Positions 1 through 5,813 of a stretch of DNA of 7,005 nt are shown here, one piece after another (position 1 is the stretch's first letter; each line of letters opens with the position of its first letter). The notes beneath the pieces are model-generated. The model did not search any database, was not told where the DNA came from, and worked only from the letters and a program-made list of their open reading frames with translations. The DNA comes from Acidobacteriota bacterium (GTDB taxonomy: Bacteria > Acidobacteriota > Polarisedimenticolia > Polarisedimenticolales > Polarisedimenticolaceae): contig WVWW01000149.1 of the NCBI GenBank assembly GCA_011773795.1, forward strand, positions 23,382 to 30,386, in the 5' to 3' direction. The translations under genes and the position numbers were made by a program.

Positions 1-323
1 GCTGGTCCCGCTGGGCGACCCGGCTGTCCGACTTCAGCGAGACCCACGGGCGCCCGGTGCTGCTTACCGAACTGGGCTACAACCACTCTTCCGACACCGC
101 GCACGAGCCGTGGTCCGGCGAGACCGACGACGGCGGCTTCGCCCTCCAGGCGCTGTGCACGCGGGTCGCACTCGAGACCATCGAGCGCGAAGCGGCGATC
201 GTCGGGGCGTTCCTCTGGAAATGGTTTCCCGAACCTCGTCCGGCCGGCCGGAACTTCCGGCTCGCGACGCCGGAGATGCGCGAGGTGATTCGCGAGGCGT
301 GGAGCTCGCGCGACGCACCGTGA
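1..323 (+). CDS. C-terminal part of a TIM-barrel glycoside hydrolase, GH113-like (5' end outside window)
   Basis: About 106 codons are visible, reading in frame from base 3 to a TGA at 321-323; the start lies left of the window. The peptide PVLLTELGYNHS, with Glu at bases 69-71, resembles the strand of GH113 and related (beta/alpha)8 glycosidases that ends in the catalytic nucleophile Glu followed by Gly-Tyr. It is followed by a PW pair, a helix rich in E and A, and then GAFLWKWFPEP, which resembles the last barrel strand with its aromatic W-x-W. The end, TPEMREVIREAW, looks like the closing helix, so the C-terminus seems complete. By family knowledge such enzymes hydrolyse beta-mannan or related glycans. 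The substrate, and whether a signal peptide exists, cannot be judged because the N-terminal two thirds are missing. It converges with the GGDEF-EAL gene, with 6 bp between the stop codons. The family call is from motif memory, not a search. Confidence 0.7.
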   Translation, partial: WSRWATRLSDFSETHGRPVLLTELGYNHSSDTAHEPWSGETDDGGFALQALCTRVALETIEREAAIVGAFLWKWFPEPRPAGRNFRLATPEMREVIREAWSSRDAP

Positions 324-343
324 CCGCCCCTACGGTGTTTTCT
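316..343 (+). terminator. Possible intrinsic terminator after the glycoside hydrolase gene
   Basis: CACCGT (316-321) is the exact reverse complement of ACGGTG (332-337). The loop is 10 bases, and the second arm is followed by TTTTCT at 338-343. The first arm includes the T of the TGA stop codon, and the structure also covers the end of the convergent GGDEF-EAL gene. The stem is only 6 bp (7 with a G-U pair) and the U-tract is short, so this is a weak candidate. On the minus strand the second arm is not followed by a U-tract, so it would act on plus-strand transcripts only. Confidence 0.4.
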
Positions 344-2396
344 CGTCGATCCCGAGCAGCTTCATGAGCTTGCTCTTTTGGATGGGCCGGCTGTAGAGGT
401 AGCCCTGGACCTCGTCGCAGCCCTGCTCGCGCAGGACGCGCGCCTGCTCCTCGGTCTCGACGCCCTCGGCCAGCACCTTGAGCCCCAACGCGTGGCCCAT
501 GGTGACGATCGCCGTGAGGATCGATGCGTCGGCCTTGCGCTTGGCACAGTTCTCGACAAAGGATCGGTCGATCTTGAGGAACGAGATCGGCAGGACGGAG
601 ACGTGGTTGAGCGAGGAATGTCCGGTACCGAAGTCATCCATCGCGATGCCGACCCCCATCTGCTTGAGCTGCTCCATGGCGTAGGAACCCTGCTCCGGGT
701 TGGCCATCAGCGCGCTCTCGGTCAGCTCCACGACGAGCTTTTTCGGCGGCAGATCGGCGCTCTGAAGGATCTCCGAGACCTCGTTGGCGAAGTTGGGTCG
801 CTGGATTTGAAGCGCGGAGACGTTCACGCAGACACGCAGGGACAGCACGCTCTTCGCGTTGATCTCGGCGCAGGTGCGCGCGGCCTGCTCGAGCACCCAG
901 CGACCGAGCGGCACGATGAGGCCGCACTCCTCGGCGATCCCGATGAACTTCGCCGGGGGGACGACCTCCTTGCCCTGCTTCCACCGCACGAGGGCCTCGA
1001 CGCCGCGCATCTCGCCGCTCTTCAAGTCGTATTGCGGCTGGTAGTGCACGATGAATTCCTCGTCGTGGATCGCGCGCTTGAGATCGTTCTCCAGCACGAG
1101 CCGCTCCATGGCGCGCTCGTTGAGCTTCTTCTCGAACACCTGGTAGTTGTCCCGGCCGAGCTCCTTGGCCCGGTACAGGGCCATGTCAGCGCTCTTCAGT
1201 AGCCCGGCGCTCTCCTCCCCGTCATCGGGGAAGATCGCGACACCGATACTCGCGGACACCCGGAGATCGTGGGTCTCGATCTGAATCGGGGGTTTGAGAA
1301 CTTCGATGAGCTGCTCGGCGACGATCACGGCGTCTTCCTTGTGCCGCAGCTCCGACAGAATGAGAACGAACTCGTCGCCCCCGAGCCGCGCGATCGTGTC
1401 GCCCTCGCGCTTCCTCGACAACAGCCGCTTGCCAACCTCGATCAAGAGGTCGTCACCGGCCGCGTGTCCCAGCGTGTCGTTGATCGTCTTGAAACGGTCC
1501 AGATCGAGCAGCAGAACCGCAGCGTTGAGTCCCGAGCGGCGCGCGCGCCCGACGACCTGGTCCAGACGATCGCGGAACAGGGCACGGTTGGGCAAACCCG
1601 TCAAAGTGTCGTGGTAGGCGTCGTGCCTGGTCTGTGCTTCCGCCCGCACGCGATCGGTGATATCGCGAAAGCTCCACACGCGACCGACCACGCGCTCCCC
1701 GATCATTTGGGGCATGGAGATGCACTCGAAGTGGCGGTCGTCCTTGAAACGCATGATGTCCACGCTCCGCCCGCGACGAGTGGTCTGGATTTCCTTGACT
1801 TTTTCCAGTAACGCTTTCGGATCATGAACGAGCGAGAGGGCGAACTTGGCGACGACTCTTTCCTGGCCGCGGTACAGCATGTACCGAGGGATCCGCCACA
1901 GTTCGTGGAAGACGTGGTTGGATGCCACGTAGTTGCCGTCAAGATCGACGATCAGGATGCCCTCGGCGGTCGCATCGAACGCGGCCTTCCACATCGAGAC
2001 CGCGTTGCCGACATCGAGTTCCTCGACCCTCGGCGCGAAGTCCTGCGGGCCGCGGGTCGTGTTGCGGACCACGGCCAGGAAGCCGACTTGCGGCGCGCGA
2101 GAGATCCGTGCCTCGAACGCGGCGGGACCCGTCTCACAGAACAGTGTGTATTCGATCGAAACCGGGCCCCTGCCCTTCTCGGCGGCGCGAAGCGCCGCCT
2201 CGAACAGCGGCCCGATGCCGAACGGGCAACGTGCGATGTCCTTCCCGATCAGGCCTTCGCGAGACAGGGTCAGATCGCTTGCCTTGCCCCCGACGCACTC
2301 GAGAATGGTCCCTTGCGGATCGAGGACGAACAGGATATCGGGGAGCGTCTGCAGCTGTTGCTGGAGATCAAACTGGACTTTGGTCGCGGTCGCCAT
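330..2396 (-). CDS. PAS-PAS-GGDEF-EAL cyclic-di-GMP signalling protein (diguanylate cyclase/phosphodiesterase)
   Basis: This 688-residue protein would make and/or break down the second messenger cyclic di-GMP. Order of domains: a PAS-like region at about 10-115, a second PAS at about 134-250 ending in SFRDITDR, GGDEF at about 255-425, and EAL at about 435-685. The cyclase signature GGDEF is intact at 339-343. An inhibitory-site motif RxxD (R330 to D333) sits five residues before it, the usual position for product feedback. The EAL domain keeps its expected metal and catalytic residues: E467 of EALVRW, N525, E557, D587-D588 of DDFGTG, K608, E644 of AEGVET and Q664. Both activities therefore look possible. 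I see no membrane segment or signal peptide, so it is probably cytoplasmic and senses an internal cue through its PAS domains. The ATG at 2396 is the first Met after an in-frame TAG 15 bases upstream; no clear Shine-Dalgarno is seen. It diverges from the TRAP receptor gene. No target or ligand can be named. Confidence 0.95.
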   Translation of the reverse strand: MATATKVQFDLQQQLQTLPDILFVLDPQGTILECVGGKASDLTLSREGLIGKDIARCPFGIGPLFEAALRAAEKGRGPVSIEYTLFCETGPAAFEARISRAPQVGFLAVVRNTTRGPQDFAPRVEELDVGNAVSMWKAAFDATAEGILIVDLDGNYVASNHVFHELWRIPRYMLYRGQERVVAKFALSLVHDPKALLEKVKEIQTTRRGRSVDIMRFKDDRHFECISMPQMIGERVVGRVWSFRDITDRVRAEAQTRHDAYHDTLTGLPNRALFRDRLDQVVGRARRSGLNAAVLLLDLDRFKTINDTLGHAAGDDLLIEVGKRLLSRKREGDTIARLGGDEFVLILSELRHKEDAVIVAEQLIEVLKPPIQIETHDLRVSASIGVAIFPDDGEESAGLLKSADMALYRAKELGRDNYQVFEKKLNERAMERLVLENDLKRAIHDEEFIVHYQPQYDLKSGEMRGVEALVRWKQGKEVVPPAKFIGIAEECGLIVPLGRWVLEQAARTCAEINAKSVLSLRVCVNVSALQIQRPNFANEVSEILQSADLPPKKLVVELTESALMANPEQGSYAMEQLKQMGVGIAMDDFGTGHSSLNHVSVLPISFLKIDRSFVENCAKRKADASILTAIVTMGHALGLKVLAEGVETEEQARVLREQGCDEVQGYLYSRPIQKSKLMKLLGIDEKTP

Positions 2397-2664
2397 GCTG
2401 TCGTCGCACTAGTTCCCTGGCCGAGCGCCGGAACACCGCCACTCGGGACGTCTTTCCGGGTCTTTGACCCAGGGTTCAATCTGGGGAGTCGGCAGGGTGA
2501 TTTCCAGCAGCCCGGCCGTGGGCCCGAATCAGGGGTTTTGTGCCACTTTCCGGCCCGAATTGGAAGACGACCAGCCCTGAGGGCCCGCTGTCCGGGTGCG
2601 CGTACGCGGCCACCGAGACCGAACCGGCTACGTGCTACGCTTCGGCGCGCCGAGGAGGGAAGGG
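2397..2664. promoter_or_regulatory. Divergent intergenic region with a 9-bp direct repeat (2521-2529 and 2552-2560)
   Basis: This 268-bp gap separates the divergent GGDEF-EAL and TRAP receptor genes and must hold the promoter of each. No convincing -35/-10 pair is visible. The nearest to one for the receptor gene is an extended -10-like TGCTACGCT at 2633-2641, without a good -35. Two exact copies of GGCCCGAAT lie at 2521-2529 and 2552-2560, offset by 31 bp, about three helical turns, which would suit a pair of operator half-sites. CCCAG (2468-2472) and CTGGG (2481-2485) form a small inverted repeat, and GGGTC/GACCC overlaps it at about 2459-2470. No coding ORF is supported here. A regulatory role is inferred only from position and repeats. 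Confidence 0.35.
2653..2659 (+). promoter_or_regulatory. Shine-Dalgarno site that fixes the TRAP receptor start
   Basis: AGGAGGG at 2653-2659 lies 5 bases before the ATG at 2665. The frame stays open upstream to an earlier possible start at 2596. The strong site, together with a signal peptide that begins normally from 2665, decides for 2665. Confidence 0.8.
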
Positions 2665-3798
2665 ATGGCCGACAAGGGAGAGCATCGTCGGACGACGCGA
2701 CGGCGGTTCCTGCACGGCGCGGCGGTGGGCGCCGCCGGGGCGACGCTGGCCGGCTGCACGGGAAGCGCACCGGCCGACGGATCGGCCCCCGCCGTGCAAG
2801 GGAACAAGCGCGTGACCTGGCGGTTGGCGTCGAGCTTCCCACGCAGCCTGGACACGCTGTTCGGTTGCGCCGAGACGCTGGCCGAGAGTCTCGAGTCGAT
2901 GTCGGGCGGAATGTTCCGCGTACGTCCGTACCCCGCCGGCGAGCTCGTGCCCGCCTTCAACGTGCTGGACGCCGTCCAGCAAGGCACGGCGCAGGTCGGG
3001 CACAGTGCGAGCTACTACTACATCGGGAAGAATCCCGCGCTGGCGTTCGATGCCGGTTTGCCGTTCGGCCTGACGGCGCGCCAGCAACACAGCTGGCTCT
3101 ACGAAGGCGGCGGCGCCGACACCCTCGCTCCGGTGTTCGCCGACTTCAACGTGCGCTCCTTCCCCGCCGGCTCCACCGGCGTGCAGATGGGCGGCTGGTT
3201 CCGCCGCGAGGTCAACTCGTTGTCCGATCTCAGTGGCCTGCGCATGCGGATCCCCGGTCTGGGCGGCCAGGTGATGGACCGGCTGGGCGTCAACGTGCAA
3301 CAGATCCCCGGAGGCGAGATCTTCCCCGCGCTCGAGCGCGGCGCGATCGACGCGACCGAGTGGGTCGGCCCGTACGACGACGAGCGTTTGGGTTTTCACA
3401 AGATCGCGAAGCACTACTACTACCCCGGTTGGTGGGAACCGGGTCCGACGTTGTCGTTCTACGTCAACGAGAAGGCCTGGAGCTCGTTGTCGGTGGAACA
3501 GCAGCGCATGTTCCGCGCCGCCTCGACCGAGGCCTCGATGCGCATGACGGCACAGTACGACGCGGTCAACCCGCCGGCATTGAAGCGGCTGCTGGACGGC
3601 GGGGCAAGACTCGCGCCCTTTCCCGAGGACGTGATGCGCGCCGCCGAGAAGGCGTCGTTCGAGCTGTTCGAGGAGCAAGCCGCGGCCGACGCGGGTTACC
3701 GGAACGTCTACGAACCCTGGAAGAAGGTGCGTGAGGGGGCCTACCGCTGGTCCTCGATCAGCGAGGTCGCCTACTCGTCGTTCGCCATCCGGCCGTGA
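2665..3798 (+). CDS. dctP: TRAP transporter solute-binding receptor, FcbT1/TakP-like, predicted Tat lipoprotein
   Basis: This 377-residue protein would capture a small carboxylate-type solute outside the inner membrane and deliver it to a TRAP permease. The N-terminus has a twin-arginine motif, TRRRFLH (11-17), a hydrophobic Ala/Gly stretch, and the lipobox LAGC with the lipid-accepting Cys at 31. Folded export by Tat followed by lipid anchoring is therefore predicted. The mature part matches the DctP family in length and in landmarks: ELVPAFNVLDAVQQGTAQVG (93-112), GLRMRIPG (191-198) with the family's conserved ligand-carboxylate Arg as R195, and GAIDATEWVGPYDD (226-239). The last motif and YYYPGWWEPG (251-260) point to the alpha-keto acid / mannitol / chloroaromatic subclass (TakP, FcbT1). 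Q174, R195 and E232-W233 are the likely binding-site residues by analogy with TakP; I have not aligned them. The DctM at the right edge is of the matching subclass but lies on the other strand. The ligand is unknown. Confidence 0.9.
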   Translation: MADKGEHRRTTRRRFLHGAAVGAAGATLAGCTGSAPADGSAPAVQGNKRVTWRLASSFPRSLDTLFGCAETLAESLESMSGGMFRVRPYPAGELVPAFNVLDAVQQGTAQVGHSASYYYIGKNPALAFDAGLPFGLTARQQHSWLYEGGGADTLAPVFADFNVRSFPAGSTGVQMGGWFRREVNSLSDLSGLRMRIPGLGGQVMDRLGVNVQQIPGGEIFPALERGAIDATEWVGPYDDERLGFHKIAKHYYYPGWWEPGPTLSFYVNEKAWSSLSVEQQRMFRAASTEASMRMTAQYDAVNPPALKRLLDGGARLAPFPEDVMRAAEKASFELFEEQAAADAGYRNVYEPWKKVREGAYRWSSISEVAYSSFAIRP

Positions 3799-3828
3799 TC
3801 GGGCATGCGGCGGATCTTCCTTCCCCGC

Positions 3829-3834
3829 TATCAT
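3829..3834 (+). promoter_or_regulatory. Possible -10 element, small gene perhaps leaderless
   Basis: TATCAT at 3829-3834 is a one-mismatch match to TATAAT in GC-rich surroundings. Transcription would begin about 7 bases after it, near 3841-3842, which is the ATG chosen for the small gene. That would explain why neither candidate ATG has a Shine-Dalgarno. No good -35 is seen at the expected distance, so this is tentative. Confidence 0.25.
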
Positions 3835-3841
3835 GCCTCGG

Positions 3842-4192
3842 ATGGGAAGCTCGACCGACAGGAACCAGGCGCTGCGTCTGCTCAACGGACTCGAGATGGG
3901 CGGCCTGGACCCGTCCGAGGGCCGGGTCCTCGCCGAGGACCTCGACCCCGTTCTCGTCCACGTGATCGTGCGCTTCCTGCGCGAGGCCTATCCGGCGACG
4001 GAGCCCGCGGCGCGGCCGGTGCTCGAACGGGTCGTGGCGCTGACCAACGCCTATCCGGGGATCGTCGCGCAGGCGCGCGAGGGCGAGGCGGACCCGATCA
4101 CATCCTGGTTCACCAGCGAGCACACGTTCGCGGAGTTCCGGCACCGCGGCGACGTGCTGATCGACCTGATCGTCGCCAAGCTGGAGAGCTGA
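3842..4192 (+). CDS. Small uncharacterised helical protein
   Basis: I do not recognise this family. The protein has about 116 residues, no Cys, no signal peptide and no membrane segment, and looks mostly helical and cytoplasmic. Visible features are LLNGLEMGGLDPSEG near the N-terminus, then DPVLVHVIVRFLREAYP, a middle helix ending in TNAYPGIV, and a charged end with TSWFTSEHTFAEFRHRGD and DLIVAKLES. The ordered mix of hydrophobic and charged residues argues that it is a true gene and not a shadow ORF. The start could be ATG 3842 or ATG 3833 (three codons longer); neither has a ribosome binding site. A GTG at 3731 inside the receptor gene is also in frame, but the extra residues are Arg/Pro/Ser-rich and look like non-coding translation. 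It follows the TRAP receptor by about 43 bp on the same strand, and its TGA abuts the stop of the convergent cysteine synthase fusion. A link to the transporter is only suggested by position. Confidence 0.7.
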   Translation: MGSSTDRNQALRLLNGLEMGGLDPSEGRVLAEDLDPVLVHVIVRFLREAYPATEPAARPVLERVVALTNAYPGIVAQAREGEADPITSWFTSEHTFAEFRHRGDVLIDLIVAKLES

Positions 4193-5683
4193 TCAGGCCG
4201 GGCGTCGGGAGTGCAGCCAGCGCGGTAGGACCGTTGCGGCATCGATCTCGCGCTCCTTGTCGAATTCGATCCCCGCATTGTCCAGGCGCGACTGCAGCTT
4301 GCCGTTTTTGAATTCGATCAGCGTCTCTTCGCAGCCACCCACGAACTCGCCACCGATGAACACCTGCGGCATCGTCACGCTGCCGGAGCGCGTGGACAGC
4401 GCGTAGCGGATCTTGCCCCCCCGGTCGTCGACCTGCATCTCGGTGGAGTCCAGGTTGACTTTCTCGAACGGGATCCCCGCGGCCTTGAACAACTTCGATA
4501 CGGCCCAGCAGAACTCGCAATAGGTCAGCGCGAACATCGCGACTCGGTCGGTCGCTTCCGCGATCGTCCGGTCGACGAACTCGACGGCCTCCGGGGAGAT
4601 CTCGGTGGGCGCCCCCTCCGGGACCATCTCCGGCGGCATCCGAATCGGGCGGTCGAAACGGTGGTTCGGGGTGGACACGGAGATCTCCAGCTCTCCCGGG
4701 GTCATCTCCTCGTCGATGTCGGCGAACAACGGCGTGCTCAGGTAGCGCTCGCCCGTATCGGGGAGTAGACACAGCACCGTGGAGCCCTCGGGCGCCTCGC
4801 GGCAAAGCCTCAACGCGGCGGCCAGCGTCGCGCCCCCGCTGATCCCGGTGAAGATCCCCTCCTTGCGGGCCAGCTCGATCGACGTCTCGATCGCCTCCGC
4901 GCCGTCGATCGGCACGAAGGCATCGACCTGATCGCGCGCATCCTCGGCGAGCTTGGGGATGAAGTCCGGCGCCCAACCCTGCATCAGGTGCGTGCGAAAC
5001 ATCGGGTGCGTCGACGTCGGAACGCCGTCGTCCGAAAACGGTTGTCGCACCCCGCTGGCCATCATCTGCGAGTTTTCCGGTTCGCACGCCGCGATACGCA
5101 CCTCGGGCCGCTCGGCCTTGAGCACGCGGGCCACGCCCTTGAGCGTCCCGCCGGTGCCGAAACCGGTGACGAAATAGTCCAGCCGCTCGCCGTCGAAATC
5201 GGCGAGGATCTCACGCGCCGTCGTCCTCGAGTGGATCTCCGCGTTGGCCTCGTTGTCGAATTGGCGGCACAGGAACCAGCCGTGAGCATCGGCCAGTTCC
5301 TTGGCCTTGCCCAGCATGCCCATGCCGCGTTCCCCGGCCGGCGTCAGCACCACCTTGGCGCCGAGAAAACGCATCAGCTTGCGCCGCTCCACGCTGAACA
5401 CCTCGCTCATCACCAGCACGAGCGGGTAGCCCTTACGTGCGCAGACCATCGCGAGCCCGATCCCCGTGTTCCCGCTGGTGGCCTCGATGACCGTCTGTCC
5501 CGGCCTCAGAGCTCCGCGTTTTTCCGCATCCTCGATGATGCCCAGCGCCAGGCGGTCCTTGACCGAACCCAGGGGGTTGAAGGCCTCGACCTTGGCGAAC
5601 AGCCGGCGTCCCTCGGGCTCGAGCCGGCCGAGCCGGACCACGGGGGTGCGGCCGACGGTGTCCAGGATGTGTTCGTATTTCAT
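4193..5683 (-). CDS. Cysteine synthase (O-acetylserine sulfhydrylase) fused to a C-terminal glutaredoxin domain
   Basis: This 496-residue protein joins a PLP-dependent O-acetylserine sulfhydrylase (about 1-320) to a glutaredoxin-like domain (about 376-470) through a linker of about 50 residues; stand-alone cysteine synthases have about 310-325. The first part shows the PLP lysine K42 in NPLGSVKDR, the substrate loop TSGNTG (69-74), the phosphate-binding GTGGT (176-180), SGG (282-284) and LPDTGERYLST (307-317). The usual QFxNPANPxxHxxTTGPEI stretch is altered here to QFDNEANAEIHSRTTAREI (141-159), so it is a divergent member. The second part has a CxxC redox site C389-E-F-C392, the cis-Pro TMP (437-439) and GGCEE (449-453), the glutathione-binding landmarks of glutaredoxins. 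It should make cysteine from O-acetylserine and a sulfur donor in the cytoplasm, with a thiol-disulfide step added. The ATG at 5683 has AGGA five bases upstream, overlapping the stop of the small ORF. Whether the donor is sulfide or thiosulfate is not decided by sequence; cystathionine beta-synthase activity is less likely. Confidence 0.93.
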   Translation of the reverse strand: MKYEHILDTVGRTPVVRLGRLEPEGRRLFAKVEAFNPLGSVKDRLALGIIEDAEKRGALRPGQTVIEATSGNTGIGLAMVCARKGYPLVLVMSEVFSVERRKLMRFLGAKVVLTPAGERGMGMLGKAKELADAHGWFLCRQFDNEANAEIHSRTTAREILADFDGERLDYFVTGFGTGGTLKGVARVLKAERPEVRIAACEPENSQMMASGVRQPFSDDGVPTSTHPMFRTHLMQGWAPDFIPKLAEDARDQVDAFVPIDGAEAIETSIELARKEGIFTGISGGATLAAALRLCREAPEGSTVLCLLPDTGERYLSTPLFADIDEEMTPGELEISVSTPNHRFDRPIRMPPEMVPEGAPTEISPEAVEFVDRTIAEATDRVAMFALTYCEFCWAVSKLFKAAGIPFEKVNLDSTEMQVDDRGGKIRYALSTRSGSVTMPQVFIGGEFVGGCEETLIEFKNGKLQSRLDNAGIEFDKEREIDAATVLPRWLHSRRPA

Positions 5684-5690
5684 CGTCGTC

Positions 5691-5774
5691 CTAGCCCGGG
5701 CTGGCCCGGGCGCGCGCTTCGGCTGCCTCGGCCTCGCGGTTGCGCACGAACTGCAGCGAGGCGTAACGCCACAT
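5691..5774 (-). CDS. Candidate 27-residue small ORF or leader peptide before the cysteine synthase fusion
   Basis: The ATG at 5772-5774 is preceded by GGGGAGG (5780-5786) with a 5-base spacer, the best ribosome binding site on the minus strand here. It encodes MWRYASLQFVRN followed by a charged Glu/Ala/Arg-rich tail, ends at TAG 5691-5693, and stops 7 bases before the ATG of the fusion gene. The AGGA of the next gene overlaps this TAG, an arrangement that favours translational coupling. It has no Cys codons, so a classical cysteine attenuator is not indicated. It is in the same frame as the permease gene, after that gene's stop. I do not recognise a family. It may be a genuine small protein, a coupling leader, or chance in a short spacer. 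Confidence 0.45.
   Translation of the reverse strand: MWRYASLQFVRNREAEAAEARARASPG
5694..5711 (-). promoter_or_regulatory. GC-only hairpin next to the fusion gene's ribosome binding site
   Basis: On the minus-strand transcript a perfect 7-bp stem GCCCGGG/CCCGGGC closes a CCAG loop. It covers the last six sense codons of the small ORF and ends just before its TAG and the AGGA of the fusion gene. There is no U-tract, so it is not an intrinsic terminator. It would lie inside the ribosome docking region of the fusion gene unless opened by a ribosome translating the small ORF. Confidence 0.4.
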
Positions 5775-5798
5775 GGAGTCCTCCCCTACCGGGTCCCG

Positions 5799-5804
5799 AT
5801 TGTA
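5799..5804 (-). promoter_or_regulatory. Possible -10 element for the small ORF and fusion gene
   Basis: On the minus strand TACAAT (5804 to 5799) lies 10 bases after the permease stop codon and about 24 bases before the small ORF start. Transcription from it would begin near 5792, leaving a short leader that includes the GGGGAGG ribosome binding site. No clear -35 is found 16-18 bases upstream, so it may be chance or may need an activator. Confidence 0.3.
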
Positions 5805-5813
5805 CCGCGAGCC

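Noticed and set aside
2459..2490. GGTTCAAT flanked by CCCAG and CTGGG, resembling a tRNA T-arm.
   Set aside because: The T-stem does not pair properly around a 7-base loop, and no anticodon arm, D-arm or acceptor stem with CCA is found around it.
2596..2664. Upstream start for the TRAP receptor at 2596.
   Set aside because: It would put 23 Arg-rich residues before the Tat signal; the AGGAGGG at 2653-2659 fits the ATG at 2665.
1824..3734. Long plus-strand ORF (636 codons) across the GGDEF-EAL 5' half, the intergenic region and the TRAP receptor gene.
   Set aside because: It is antisense to one well-supported gene and out of frame over another; the translation is Arg/Ala/Gly-rich without domain motifs, as expected for a shadow frame in GC-rich DNA.
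3731..3841. Upstream GTG start (3731) for the small gene, inside the TRAP receptor gene.
   Set aside because: The extra residues are Arg/Pro/Ser-rich and follow the receptor's codons in another frame, while the ordered protein begins after 3833-3842.
2635..3885. Minus-strand ORF (416 codons) opposite the TRAP receptor gene.
   Set aside because: It mirrors the receptor's codons, has no recognisable motif, and the receptor has a strong ribosome binding site, signal peptide and family landmarks.
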